From assembly GCF_009908265.2 (NCBI RefSeq), contig NZ_JAAATX020000004.1:1-64000 (forward strand): DNA of 64,000 bases, given 5' to 3'. Under the pieces are notes generated by a model, which saw nothing but the letters and a program-made list of their open reading frames with translations, had not been told where the DNA came from and did not search any database. The DNA is from Paragemmobacter amnigenus. GTDB lineage: Bacteria > Pseudomonadota > Alphaproteobacteria > Rhodobacterales > Rhodobacteraceae. Both the position numbers and the translations under genes were made by a program. How positions within the stretch are numbered: position 1 is the stretch's first letter; each line of letters starts with the position of its first letter. Shown piece by piece: positions 34,035 through 42,318 of the stretch.

Positions 34035-36479
34035 ATGACCGACTCGCCCTTCCCCGCCCGTCTGCCCATCGACGACGCCCTGCCCGCGCTGCGCGCCGCC
34101 ATCGCCGCGCGGGGCATGGCGGTGTTGCAGGCCCCCCCCGGCGCGGGCAAGACGACGCGGGTGCCGCTGGACCTGCTGGCGGCGGGGCTGGTCGCGGGGC
34201 GCATCGTCATGCTGGAACCCCGCCGTCTGGCCGCGCGCGCAGCGGCCGAGCGGATGGCCGAGACGCTGGGCCAGCCCGTGGGGGAAACCGTCGGCTATCG
34301 CATCAGGGGCGAGGCGAAGGTCAGCCGCGCCACGCGGATCGAGGTGGTGACCGAAGGCATCCTGACCCGCATGATCCAGTCCGACCCGTCACTGGAGGGC
34401 GTGGGGGCGGTGATCTTCGACGAATTCCACGAACGCAGCCTGAATGCCGATCTGGGCCTTGCGCTGTGTCTGGAAATCCGCGGCGCGCTGCGCGAGGACC
34501 TGATCCTTCTGGCGATGTCGGCCACGCTGGCTGCCGCCCCCGTGGCGCGGCTGATGGGGGATGCGCCGCTGGTCACGTCCGAGGGGCGCGCCTTTCCGGT
34601 GGAAACCCGCTGGCTGCCGCGCCCGCCCGATGCGTCGCTGCGGTACGAGGCGGCGGTGGCGAACCTGATCCGGCAGGCGCTGGAGGAGACCACGGAAGGC
34701 GGCATCCTGTGCTTCCTGCCCGGCGAGGGAGAGATCCGGCGGGTGGAGGCGGCGCTGGGGTCGCTGCCTGCGGGGGGGGTGGTGCGGCCCCTCTTCGGCG
34801 CGATGGACTTCGCCGCCCAGCGCGCGGCGCTGGCCCCCGTGGCGGCAGGTCGCAAGATCGTGCTGGCGACGTCGATTGCCGAAACCTCGCTGACCATTCC
34901 CGATGTGCGGGTGGTGGTGGATGGCGGCCGCGCGCGGCGGGCGCGGTTCGATGCGCCGTCGGGCATGTCGCGTCTGGTGACCGAACGCGTGACGAAGGCC
35001 GAGGCGGAACAGCGGCGCGGCCGCGCGGGGCGGGTGGCAGCGGGGCTGTGCTACCGGCTGTGGACGAAGGGCGAGGAGGGCGGTCTGGCCCCCTTCCCCC
35101 CCGCCGAGATCGAGGCGGCGGACCTGACGCCCCTTGCGCTGGAACTGGCACTGTGGGGGTCGGCGGACCTGCCCTTCCTGACGCCACCGCATGCGGGCGT
35201 GCTGGCCGAGGCGCGGGCGCTCTTGGCCGATCTGGGCGCGCTGGATGCGGGGGGGCGGATCACCGATCACGGGCGCAGGCTGGCCGCCTTGCCCCTGCAT
35301 CCGCGTCTGGGGCATATGCTGGCCGTGGCGGGGCCGGGGGCAGCAGCCCTTGCCGCGCTGCTGGCGGAACGCGACCCGCTGCGCGGGGAGCCTGCGGACC
35401 TGATCCAGCGGCAGAAGGCGGTGGACCGCCCCCCGCCGCAGGCGCACCGCCCGACCATCGAACGCATCCGCGACGAGGCGCGGCGTCTGGCCCGCGCCGT
35501 GACAAAGGGAGAGCGGGACGACCTGTCACCCGCGCAGATGGCGGCGCTGGCCTATCCCGACCGGATCGGGCTGCGCCGCAAGGGCGATGCGCCGCGCTGG
35601 GTGCTGTCGGGGGGCAAGGGGGCGGCGATGGCGGCGGGGCTGCCGCTGTCGGGCGCGCGGCTGATCGTGGCGACCGATCTGGACGGCGACCCGCGCGAGG
35701 CGCAGGTGCGGCAGGCGGTGGCGATCACCGAGGCCGAGGTTCGGGCGCTGTTTGCGGATCGCATCCGCTGGCAGGATGTCTGCGAATGGTCGCGGCGCGA
35801 GGGGCGGGTGCTGGCGCGGCGGCAGGAACGGCTGGGCGCGCTGGTGCTGGATGACCGCACATGGCCCGACGCGCCGGAGGAAGCCGTGGCGCGCGCCGCG
35901 CTGGACGGCATCCGTCAGATCGGCCTGCCGTGGAGCGCCTCCGCCCGCCGCTTCCGCGCGCGGGTGATGCTGGCGCGGGGGACAGGCGACGGCTTTCCCG
36001 ACATGGGGGATGGCGCGCTGATGGAGGGGCTGGAGGACTGGCTTTTGCCGCATATGGGCCGCGCGCGGACCGAAGCGGAGTTGCGCGCGCTGGACGTGAC
36101 CGAGGCGCTGCGCGCGATGCTGTCATGGGACCAGATGCAGGCGCTGGACCGCGTGGCACCTGCCCATTTCGAAACCCCGCTGGGCCGCCGCGTGCCCATC
36201 GATTACGAGGGCGAGGCCCCGTCCATCGAGGTGCGGTTGCAAGAGATGTTCGGGGTGACCGTCCATCCCGTGGTGGGGGCCGAGCGGCGGCCGCTGCGGA
36301 TCGCGTTGCTGTCGCCCGGGCAGCGGCCGGTGCAGGTGACGATGGACCTGCCGCGATTCTGGGCGACCTCCTATACGGATGTCCGCAAGGACATGCGCGG
36401 GCAGTATCCGCGCCATCCATGGCCCGAAGACCCGACGCAGGCGGAACCCACGCTGCGCGCCAAACCGCGCGGAACCTGA
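34035..36479 (+). CDS. hrpB: ATP-dependent RNA helicase HrpB
   Basis: An 814-residue DEAH-type helicase: Walker A APPGAGKTTRVPL, motif II Asp-Glu-Phe-His (VIFDEFHERS), Ser-Ala-Thr motif III, and motif VI QRRGRAGR. The long C-terminal HrpB-specific domain ends PRFWATSYTDVRKDMRGQYP. HrpB takes part in RNA processing and sometimes in stress survival; the details are unknown. AAGGGAGGC precedes the ATG. The hairpin cluster B begins 7 bases after the stop. Confidence 0.95.
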   Translation: MTDSPFPARLPIDDALPALRAAIAARGMAVLQAPPGAGKTTRVPLDLLAAGLVAGRIVMLEPRRLAARAAAERMAETLGQPVGETVGYRIRGEAKVSRATRIEVVTEGILTRMIQSDPSLEGVGAVIFDEFHERSLNADLGLALCLEIRGALREDLILLAMSATLAAAPVARLMGDAPLVTSEGRAFPVETRWLPRPPDASLRYEAAVANLIRQALEETTEGGILCFLPGEGEIRRVEAALGSLPAGGVVRPLFGAMDFAAQRAALAPVAAGRKIVLATSIAETSLTIPDVRVVVDGGRARRARFDAPSGMSRLVTERVTKAEAEQRRGRAGRVAAGLCYRLWTKGEEGGLAPFPPAEIEAADLTPLALELALWGSADLPFLTPPHAGVLAEARALLADLGALDAGGRITDHGRRLAALPLHPRLGHMLAVAGPGAAALAALLAERDPLRGEPADLIQRQKAVDRPPPQAHRPTIERIRDEARRLARAVTKGERDDLSPAQMAALAYPDRIGLRRKGDAPRWVLSGGKGAAMAAGLPLSGARLIVATDLDGDPREAQVRQAVAITEAEVRALFADRIRWQDVCEWSRREGRVLARRQERLGALVLDDRTWPDAPEEAVARAALDGIRQIGLPWSASARRFRARVMLARGTGDGFPDMGDGALMEGLEDWLLPHMGRARTEAELRALDVTEALRAMLSWDQMQALDRVAPAHFETPLGRRVPIDYEGEAPSIEVRLQEMFGVTVHPVVGAERRPLRIALLSPGQRPVQVTMDLPRFWATSYTDVRKDMRGQYPRHPWPEDPTQAEPTLRAKPRGT

Positions 36480-36485
36480 GGGGGC

Positions 36486-36614
36486 AAGATTTTTCTGGCG
36501 AAAAATCTTCGCAACGATCCTTCTGGCGAAGGATCGCGGCGGGACGGTATTCGGACGCGCTGATCCGATCTTTCGCCAGAAAGATCGCGCCCACGAATTT
36601 CGCAGAAATTCGTG
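36486..36614. repeat. Hairpin cluster B (four covarying hairpins, mirrored)
   Basis: B1 36486-36509 AAGATTTTT-CTGGCG-AAAAATCTT. B2 36515-36536 CGATCCTT-CTGGCG-AAGGATCG. B3 36566-36587 CGATCTTT-CGCCAG-AAAGATCG. B4 36592-36614 CACGAATTT-CGCAG-AAATTCGTG. All stems are perfect although the stem sequences differ. Loops in the first two read CTGGCG and in the last two the reverse complement, so the cluster is a mirror image around its centre. It lies between hrpB and the MFS gene, both on the plus strand. Confidence 0.9.
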
Positions 36615-36690
36615 CCCCCTTGAAACGCGCCCCCCTTTCCAGTTTGCGGGCAAAGCCTTATGCATCTGTAACGTTTACGGAGCCCGTCTG

Positions 36691-37890
36691 ATGACCGATC
36701 TTCGCGCCGCGCGCCGGGGCCGCTGGGCCGTGGCGGCGATGTTCCTTGCCAACGGCTTTACCATGGGCGCATGGGCGCCGCAGATTCCGCTCCTGCTGCC
36801 GCGCCATGACATCAGCGAATTCACGCTGGGGCTGCTGATCCTCGCGCTGGGGCTTGGCGCGGTGGGGGCGATGCTCTTCGCGGGGCGGCTGATCGCCCGC
36901 TTCGGGTCGCAGAAAGTGCTACGGGCCTTCGCGCTGTCCATCGTGCCGGTGCTGCCCGCCGTGGTCTTCTCGCCCTCGCTCTGGCTGCTCACACCCGCGA
37001 TGATGCTGCTGGGCGCACTGATCGGCTGCATGGATGTGGCGATGAATGCCAGCGCGGTCGAGGTGGAGCGGCGGCTGGGGCGGGCGATCATGTCCTCCTC
37101 CCACGGGTTCTGGAGCCTCGGCGGTTTCTTCGGCGGGGCGCTGGGGGGATGGATCATCGCGCATTGGGGCGCCGGGGGGCAGGCGCTCTGGGCGGCCACC
37201 GTGGCGGCTGTGATGGTGATCGTGGCGATGCCCCATGTGATGGAGGACACGCCCGCCCCGCGCGCCGCGGGCGAGGCGGCACCCAAGACCGCGCTGGTCC
37301 CGCACGATCCGGCGATCTGGCTGCTGGGGGTGCTGGCGCTGTTTTCCATGGTGCCCGAGGGGGCGGTGCTGGACTGGGCCGCGCTCTACCTGCAGCAGGA
37401 GCTGGGGTCGGATGTGGCGCGGTCGGGGCTGGCCTTCGCCTTCTTTTCCGGCGCGATGGCGGTGATGCGCTTTGCGGGCGACGGGGTGCGGAACCGCTTT
37501 GGCGCGGTCAGGACGCTGCGCTGGTCGGGGGTGATCGCGGCGGCGGGGATGCTGGGGGGCGCGCTGGCGCCCACAGACCTGATCGCGGTGGCGTCTTTCG
37601 CGGTGTCGGGGCTGGGGGTGGCGAACATGGTGCCCATCATGTTCTCGGCCGCCGGAAACCATCCGGGTCTTGCGCCGGGGGCGGGGATCGCGGCGGTGAC
37701 GATGTTCGGCTATTCCGGCATCCTCGTCGCGCCATCGACCATCGGCTTCGTGGCCGAACATGTGGGCTTCCGCTGGACCTATGGCGCGCTGGCGCTGGTG
37801 CTGCTGGTGGTGGCGGCGCTGGCGGGGCGGACGGCGGCGGCGGACGGGCTGCGTCCCTTGCGCGGCGGGACGGCGAAACCGGCGGAGTGA
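36691..37890 (+). CDS. MFS transporter (FucP/YbjJ-like)
   Basis: A 399-residue, 12-helix major facilitator. The N-terminal FLANGFTMGAWAPQIPLLLP and GLGAVGAMLFAGRLIARFGS resemble the YbjJ/FucP-like subgroup. A conserved intramembrane segment reads IGCMDVAMNASAVEVERRLG, and the second half has SMVPEGAVLDWAALYLQQ. The substrate is unknown. The start at 36691 has ACGGAG upstream, just beyond hairpin cluster B. Confidence 0.85.
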   Translation: MTDLRAARRGRWAVAAMFLANGFTMGAWAPQIPLLLPRHDISEFTLGLLILALGLGAVGAMLFAGRLIARFGSQKVLRAFALSIVPVLPAVVFSPSLWLLTPAMMLLGALIGCMDVAMNASAVEVERRLGRAIMSSSHGFWSLGGFFGGALGGWIIAHWGAGGQALWAATVAAVMVIVAMPHVMEDTPAPRAAGEAAPKTALVPHDPAIWLLGVLALFSMVPEGAVLDWAALYLQQELGSDVARSGLAFAFFSGAMAVMRFAGDGVRNRFGAVRTLRWSGVIAAAGMLGGALAPTDLIAVASFAVSGLGVANMVPIMFSAAGNHPGLAPGAGIAAVTMFGYSGILVAPSTIGFVAEHVGFRWTYGALALVLLVVAALAGRTAAADGLRPLRGGTAKPAE

Positions 37891-37933
37891 GGGGCGGGCA
37901 GAGGGGGCGGCGCGTCGGTCCCGTCCCCTGCCC

Positions 37934-38425
37934 TCAGCCGCCCATGTAATCACCCTTGCCGACCTCCACCCCGTTATGGCGCAGGATGTTGTAGGCCGTG
38001 GTGATGTGGAAATAGAACTGCGGCAGCGAGTAGTAGTTCAGGAAGGTCTCGCCGTTCAGCGCCACCTCCTCGCCCCTGATGCGCAGCTTGACCATGCGCG
38101 CGCCTGCCCCTTCGATCACCGCCGGATCGAAGCCCGCGATATAGGTGCGGACCGACCGGATGCGCGCCTGCAATTCGACAAATCCGGTTTCGGTGTCGAC
38201 AAAGGTCTTGGGCTCCTCTCCCGCCAGACGGGCCGAGGCGCGGGCGGCGAAGTCGCAGGCAAGCTGCACCTGCCGGATCAGCGGGAACATGTCGGGGTAA
38301 AGGCGGAAACCCAGCAGCGCGTCGGGCTTGATGTTGCGCGCCGTGCAATGCGCCTCGGCCTTGGCCAACAGGGTCGACAGGTTGCCGAGGAAACGGTCAT
38401 AGACGGTGACGGAACGGTGATACAT
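37934..38425 (-). CDS. DUF1993 family protein (DinB-like fold)
   Basis: The 163-residue protein has the DUF1993 pattern: YDRFLGNLSTLLAKAEAHC, LYPDMFPLIRQVQLACDFA, and the C-terminal YYSLPQFYFHITTAYNILRH with a His that could bind metal. The family is related to DinB-like four-helix proteins, and its role is not established. It converges on the MFS gene with 43 bases between them. Confidence 0.9.
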   Translation of the reverse strand: MYHRSVTVYDRFLGNLSTLLAKAEAHCTARNIKPDALLGFRLYPDMFPLIRQVQLACDFAARASARLAGEEPKTFVDTETGFVELQARIRSVRTYIAGFDPAVIEGAGARMVKLRIRGEEVALNGETFLNYYSLPQFYFHITTAYNILRHNGVEVGKGDYMGG

Positions 38426-38570
38426 GCAGGCAACCCCTTACCAAGGGCCGCAGGTTTGACAGGTTCGCACAGGGTGTCAACGGGGGGGCGGAGAAAGGCG
38501 GGCCGTGCAGAACCCGCCCGGCGGATCATGCGCGGCCCGTCGCATTGTCCGGGCGGTGGGCGCCTGCCCG

Positions 38571-39497
38571 TCAGACCCCCAGACACCAGCGCATGACGGC
38601 CTTCTGCGCGTGCAAGCGGTTCTCGGCCTCGTCGAAGATGACCGAATGGGGGCCGTCCATCACGGCGCTCGTCGCCTCGTCATTCCGGTGCGCGGGCAGG
38701 CAGTGCATGAACAGGCTGTCCGGCTTGGCGCGGGACATGAGCTGTTCGTTGACCTGATAGGGGCGCAACTGGTTGTGGCGGCGTTCCTTGGCGGATTCGG
38801 GGTCGTGCATCGACACCCATGTATCCGTCACCACAAGGTCAGCCCCTTCGACCGCCGTGAAGGGGTCGCGCTGGATCGTGACCTTCGACCCCTTCTCGCG
38901 GGCGAACTGGACGAAGCGATCCTCGGGGTCGAGCGTTTCGGGCCCTGTGAAGGTGAAGTCGAAACCGAACTGCCCCGCCGCATGCAGGAAGGACGCGCAG
39001 ACGTTGTTGCCATCCCCGCACCAGACCACCTTGCGCCCCGCGATCGGGCCGCGATGTTCCTCGTAGGTCATCACATCGGCCATGATCTGGCAGGGATGGG
39101 TGCGGTTGGTCAGCCCGTTGATCACCGGCACGGTGGCGTGTTCGGCCATCTCCAGAAGCGTCGCCTCCTCGAAGGTGCGGATCATGATGAGGTCGACATA
39201 GCGCGACAACACGCGCGCGGTGTCGGCAATGGTTTCGCCATGGCCGAGCTGCATCTCCTTGCCCGACAGCACCATCGTCTCGCCGCCCATCTGGCGCACG
39301 CCCACGTCGAAAGAGACGCGCGTGCGGGTCGAGGGCTTTTCGAAGATCAGCGCGACCATGCGGCCCTTGAGCGGCTGGTCATCATCCGGCGCGCCGCGCG
39401 GGCGGCCGTTGCGGGCGGATTTCATGGCATGCGCGCTGTCGATCATGGCGCGCAGGTCGGCGGCGTCGGTCTTGTGGATATCAAGGAAGTGTTTCAT
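38571..39497 (-). CDS. argF: Ornithine carbamoyltransferase
   Basis: The enzyme makes citrulline from ornithine and carbamoyl phosphate in arginine synthesis. The 308-residue protein has [10 protein letters not shown] (carbamoyl-phosphate site), [15 protein letters not shown] and [12 protein letters not shown] with the ornithine-binding Cys-Leu-Pro. The ATG at 39497 has only a weak ribosome site. It is the third gene of argD-GNAT-argF, separated from the GNAT gene by a CATCTTGG hairpin element. Confidence 0.96.
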   Translation of the reverse strand: MKHFLDIHKTDAADLRAMIDSAHAMKSARNGRPRGAPDDDQPLKGRMVALIFEKPSTRTRVSFDVGVRQMGGETMVLSGKEMQLGHGETIADTARVLSRYVDLIMIRTFEEATLLEMAEHATVPVINGLTNRTHPCQIMADVMTYEEHRGPIAGRKVVWCGDGNNVCASFLHAAGQFGFDFTFTGPETLDPEDRFVQFAREKGSKVTIQRDPFTAVEGADLVVTDTWVSMHDPESAKERRHNQLRPYQVNEQLMSRAKPDSLFMHCLPAHRNDEATSAVMDGPHSVIFDEAENRLHAQKAVMRWCLGV

Positions 39498-39518
39498 GTC
39501 ATTTCGCTTTGCTGGCGG

Positions 39519-39575
39519 AGCCGGGGGGCATTCTGCCCCCCGCACCCCCCTGAGAGTATTTTCACCAAGATGAAG
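39519..39575 (-). repeat. Copy 2 of the dispersed CATCTTGG hairpin element
   Basis: On the minus strand CATCTTGGTGAAAATACTC is followed by a C/G-rich segment and the hairpin GGGGGGCA-GAA-TGCCCCCC, the same architecture as the element at 17451-17506. Its TGA supplies the stop of the upstream acetyltransferase, whose last residues Ser-Ser-Trp are encoded by the element. Confidence 0.75.
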
Positions 39576-40071
39576 AGGCGGGGTCGAATTCCATCACCAG
39601 CGCGGGCGCGCCCCCTTCGTTCGGGGCGATGCCGCGCGGGACGAAGCCCGCTCGTCGATAGGCGCGCACGGCGCGTTCGTTGTCGGGGTCGGGGTCCATG
39701 ACCACAGCCGTCGCACCCTGCGCGACAAGGTCGGTGCAGCGCTGGCGCAGGTAGCGCGGCGCGTGGCCCTGACCGAGGAAGGCAGGATCGCCCAGGAAAG
39801 TGTCCACCGCCCGTGTGCCCGGCGGAAAGGCCGCGTAATGCGGCATGGGCCAGTGATGGGCGGGGTAATCCTGCACATAGGCGAAGGGCTGGCCGTCCAG
39901 CGCAACAAGGCGCATGTCGGTCGGGCCGGTCCCGAGATCCTCGTCGATCATGGCGATCTCCTCGTCGGGATCGCCCCACCAGGCGCGGACATGGGGCTGT
40001 GCCAGCCAACCCCGCATCAGCGGGTAATCCGCGCGGGTCAGGCGCGGGAAGGTGTAGCCCTCATGCGGCAT
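39562..40071 (-). CDS. GNAT acetyltransferase, AAC(6')-like
   Basis: The 169-residue protein resembles the aminoglycoside 6'-N-acetyltransferase-like GNAT subgroup: [40 protein letters not shown] (acetyl-CoA loop) and [18 protein letters not shown]. Many chromosomal members acetylate other substrates (for example siderophore precursors), so resistance should not be assumed. It starts inside the last 11 bases of argD, and its stop comes from a repeat element. Confidence 0.85.
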   Translation of the reverse strand: MPHEGYTFPRLTRADYPLMRGWLAQPHVRAWWGDPDEEIAMIDEDLGTGPTDMRLVALDGQPFAYVQDYPAHHWPMPHYAAFPPGTRAVDTFLGDPAFLGQGHAPRYLRQRCTDLVAQGATAVVMDPDPDNERAVRAYRRAGFVPRGIAPNEGGAPALVMEFDPASSSW

Positions 40072-41242
40072 CGGCCTTCACCCGGCTTGCGGTCCGGTCA
40101 AGCCGCGCCAGCGCCTCGGCGATGTCGGCGTCATCGATGTTCAGCGCGGGCAGCAGGCGCAGGACATTGTCCGCCGCCGGAACCGTCAGCAGGTGTTCGG
40201 CATAGGCGGCCTTGACCACATCGGTATTGGCGGCCTTGCATTTCAGGCCCAGCATCAGGCCCTGCCCGCGCACGCCCTCGAACACCTCGGGGTGGGTGGC
40301 GACCAGCCCCTCCAGCCCCTGCCGGAAGCGCGCGCCCTTCTGGCGGACGGCGTCGAGGAAGGCGTCATCGGCCACCATCTCCACCACCCGCGCCCCCACG
40401 GCGCAGCCCAGCGGGTTGCCGCCATAGGTCGACCCGTGCGTTCCCGCCGTCATCCCCGCAGCCGCGCCTTCGGTCGCCAGCACCGCACCAAGGGGGAAGC
40501 CCCCGCCGATGCCCTTGGCCACCATCATGATGTCGGGCGTGACACCCGCCCATTCATGCGCGAACAGCCGCCCCGTCCGGCCCATGCCGCATTGCACCTC
40601 GTCAAAGACCAGAAGCGCGCCCACGCTGTCGGCCAGATCGCGCAGCCCCTTCAGGCAGGCGTCGGGCAGGGTGCGGATGCCGCCCTCGCCCTGCACGGGT
40701 TCGATCATGATGGCGGCGGTGCGGTCCGTGACGGCGGCGCGGAGCGCGTCGTGGTCGCCGAATTTCAGATGGGTGAAGCCGGGCATCAGGGGGCCGAAGC
40801 CCTTGACCATCTTCTCCGACCCCGCCGCCGCGATGGCACCGGTCGACCGGCCGTGGAAGGCGCCCTCGAAGCAGATGATCTCCACCCGTTCCGGCTGGCC
40901 TTTTTCGGACCAGTATTTGCGGACCATCTTGATGGCCAGTTCCGCCGCCTCGGTCCCCGAATTGGTGAAAAAGACGGTGTCGGCGAAAGTGTTGGCGACC
41001 AGAAGGTCGGCCAGCCGTTCCTGTTCGGGGATGCGGTAGAGGTTCGAGACATGCCACAGCTTGCCCGCCTGTTCCGTCAGCGTGGCGACCAGCGCGGGGT
41101 GGGCATGGCCCAGCGCGTTGACCGCGATCCCCGCGCCAAGGTCGAGGTATCGCGTCCCGTCCTCGGCCGTCAGCCAGGAACCCTCGCCCTTGGTAAAGGC
41201 GATGGGGGCGCGGTTGTAGGTCGGCAGGACATGGGGGATCAT
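40061..41242 (-). CDS. argD: Acetylornithine aminotransferase
   Basis: The PLP enzyme converts N-acetylglutamate semialdehyde to N-acetylornithine (and often serves as succinyldiaminopimelate aminotransferase). The 393 residues include [38 protein letters not shown] and the PLP-lysine motif [15 protein letters not shown]. Two ATGs (41248, 41242) lie close together; AAGGA is 9 bases before the second, which I prefer. A short arginine-rich frame lies about 110 bases upstream and could regulate it. Confidence 0.95.
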   Translation of the reverse strand: MIPHVLPTYNRAPIAFTKGEGSWLTAEDGTRYLDLGAGIAVNALGHAHPALVATLTEQAGKLWHVSNLYRIPEQERLADLLVANTFADTVFFTNSGTEAAELAIKMVRKYWSEKGQPERVEIICFEGAFHGRSTGAIAAAGSEKMVKGFGPLMPGFTHLKFGDHDALRAAVTDRTAAIMIEPVQGEGGIRTLPDACLKGLRDLADSVGALLVFDEVQCGMGRTGRLFAHEWAGVTPDIMMVAKGIGGGFPLGAVLATEGAAAGMTAGTHGSTYGGNPLGCAVGARVVEMVADDAFLDAVRQKGARFRQGLEGLVATHPEVFEGVRGQGLMLGLKCKAANTDVVKAAYAEHLLTVPAADNVLRLLPALNIDDADIAEALARLDRTASRVKADAA

Positions 41243-41352
41243 GGGCATGGGTCCTTGGGATGCGAAGCCCTAGCCGTAAAGGCGGCAGGCGGGGGGAGTC
41301 AACGAGGGAAGGGGCGACCCGCGCGCGCAGGTCATGGCAGAGCTGCCGGCGG

Positions 41353-41400
41353 TCAGCGTCGGCGTCGGGGCAGCGCGAAGAGGGCGGTGCGGGTGCTCAT
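41353..41400 (-). CDS. Possible arginine-rich leader peptide of argD
   Basis: A 15-codon frame encodes MSTRTALFALPRRRR. Five of 15 residues are Arg, with four consecutive Arg codons before the stop. It precedes argD, an arginine-synthesis gene, by 110 bases on the same strand. CACGGGGC before the ATG is a modest ribosome site. Downstream, Gly-Gly-Cys-Ala-Gly-type complementarity exists between GGCAG (just after the stop) and two CTGCC copies, allowing alternative hairpins. A short ORF of this kind can occur by chance in GC-rich DNA. Confidence 0.4.
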   Translation of the reverse strand: MSTRTALFALPRRRR

Positions 41401-41501
41401 GCCCCGTGACATATCGCGAAAGCGGGGCGGGGGCAAGCGGAGAGGGCGCGGCGGATCGGGCCCGGCCCTGCCCTTCCCCGCTTGAACTTCGCGCCCCCCG
41501 C

Positions 41502-41529
41502 TTGTATCCCGCACCGTCCCGTCTAGAAT
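41502..41529 (+). promoter_or_regulatory. Candidate promoter of gcrA
   Basis: TTGTAT (41502-41507), 16 bases, then TAGAAT (41524-41529) with five of six -10 matches, 30 bases before the gcrA ATG. A second -35-like TTGAAC lies just upstream. A GANTC methylation site (GAGTC, 41296-41300) is in the same 317-base argD/gcrA gap, which otherwise holds only the possible argD leader. Confidence 0.5.
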
Positions 41530-41559
41530 GGCGGCGAGAAATCCACCGAAGGGGTTGCC

Positions 41560-42174
41560 ATGTCCTGGACCGACGAGCGCGTCGAGACGCTCAAGCGCAT
41601 GTGGGCCGAAGGCCAGAGCGCCAGCCAGATCGCCAAGGAACTTGGCGGTGTGACGCGCAATGCCGTCATCGGCAAGGTGCACCGTCTGGGCCTGTCCAAC
41701 CGCGTGGCCGGCGGGCGCGAGGACGAGGACGAGGCAAGCCCCGCCCCGACCGCCGCCGCAGCCGCCGCCCCGCGCGCCGAGCCGAAGCCGGAACCCGCCG
41801 CCCGCGCCGAACCCGCCGCTGCGCGCCCCGCGCCGGAACGCCCCGCGCCCGCCGCCGCAGCCGCGCCGTCGAACGTCACGCCCCTGCCCATCCGCAAGGC
41901 CATCGTGCCCGCAGGCCAGCCCCTGCCGCCGCAGCCTTCCGCCAACGAGATCAGCCCCGAGGCGCTGGCCTCGGTGCGCGAGGTGGAGAAGCGCGCGAGG
42001 AAGCTCACGCTGATGGAACTGACGGAACGGACCTGCAAATGGCCGATCGGCGATCCCGCAACGGATGATTTCTGGTTCTGCGGCCTGCCCTCGCTGCCCG
42101 GCAAACCCTATTGCGAGGCGCATGTGGGCGTGGCCTTCCAGCCGATGAGCGCACGGCGCGACCGCCGCCGCTGA
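41560..42174 (+). CDS. gcrA: Cell cycle regulator GcrA
   Basis: GcrA is an alphaproteobacterial sigma-70 cofactor that activates promoters carrying CcrM-methylated GANTC. The 204-residue protein has the conserved N-terminal DNA-binding domain (MSWTDERVETLKRMWAEGQS, then VTRNAVIGKVHRLGLS). A long Ala/Pro-rich linker (55-130) and the C-terminal sigma-binding domain with CKWPIGDP, FCGLPS and YCEAH follow. GAAGGGGTTGCC precedes the ATG. Confidence 0.97.
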   Translation: MSWTDERVETLKRMWAEGQSASQIAKELGGVTRNAVIGKVHRLGLSNRVAGGREDEDEASPAPTAAAAAAPRAEPKPEPAARAEPAAARPAPERPAPAAAAAPSNVTPLPIRKAIVPAGQPLPPQPSANEISPEALASVREVEKRARKLTLMELTERTCKWPIGDPATDDFWFCGLPSLPGKPYCEAHVGVAFQPMSARRDRRR

Positions 42175-42186
42175 CCGCCCGCGCGG

Positions 42187-42315
42187 AAGGAATTTCTGCG
42201 AAATTCCTTGCCCACATCTTTCTGGCGAAAGATGTCCAGCCCCCCGTGCCGTCCTGTGGTGCCGATCCTTCGCCAGAAGGATCGCGCCGAAGGATTTTCG
42301 CCAGAAAATCCTTCG
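42187..42315. repeat. Hairpin cluster C (four covarying hairpins, mirrored)
   Basis: C1 42187-42209 AAGGAATTT-CTGCG-AAATTCCTT. C2 42214-42235 ACATCTTT-CTGGCG-AAAGATGT. C3 42263-42284 CGATCCTT-CGCCAG-AAGGATCG. C4 42288-42315 has an 11-bp stem CGAAGGATTTT with loop CGCCAG. All stems are perfect. The first two loops are forward and the last two reversed. The cluster fills the gap between the convergent gcrA and AsmA genes, ending 3 bases from the AsmA stop. Confidence 0.9.
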
Positions 42316-42318
42316 CCC

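Noticed and set aside
39562-40071. Aminoglycoside resistance gene
   Set aside because: The AAC(6')-like label is only family similarity. The gene is embedded in an arginine operon and has no resistance context.
41341-41412. Short plus-strand frame upstream of gcrA
   Set aside because: It overlaps the possible argD leader on the other strand, has no ribosome site and no recognisable sequence.
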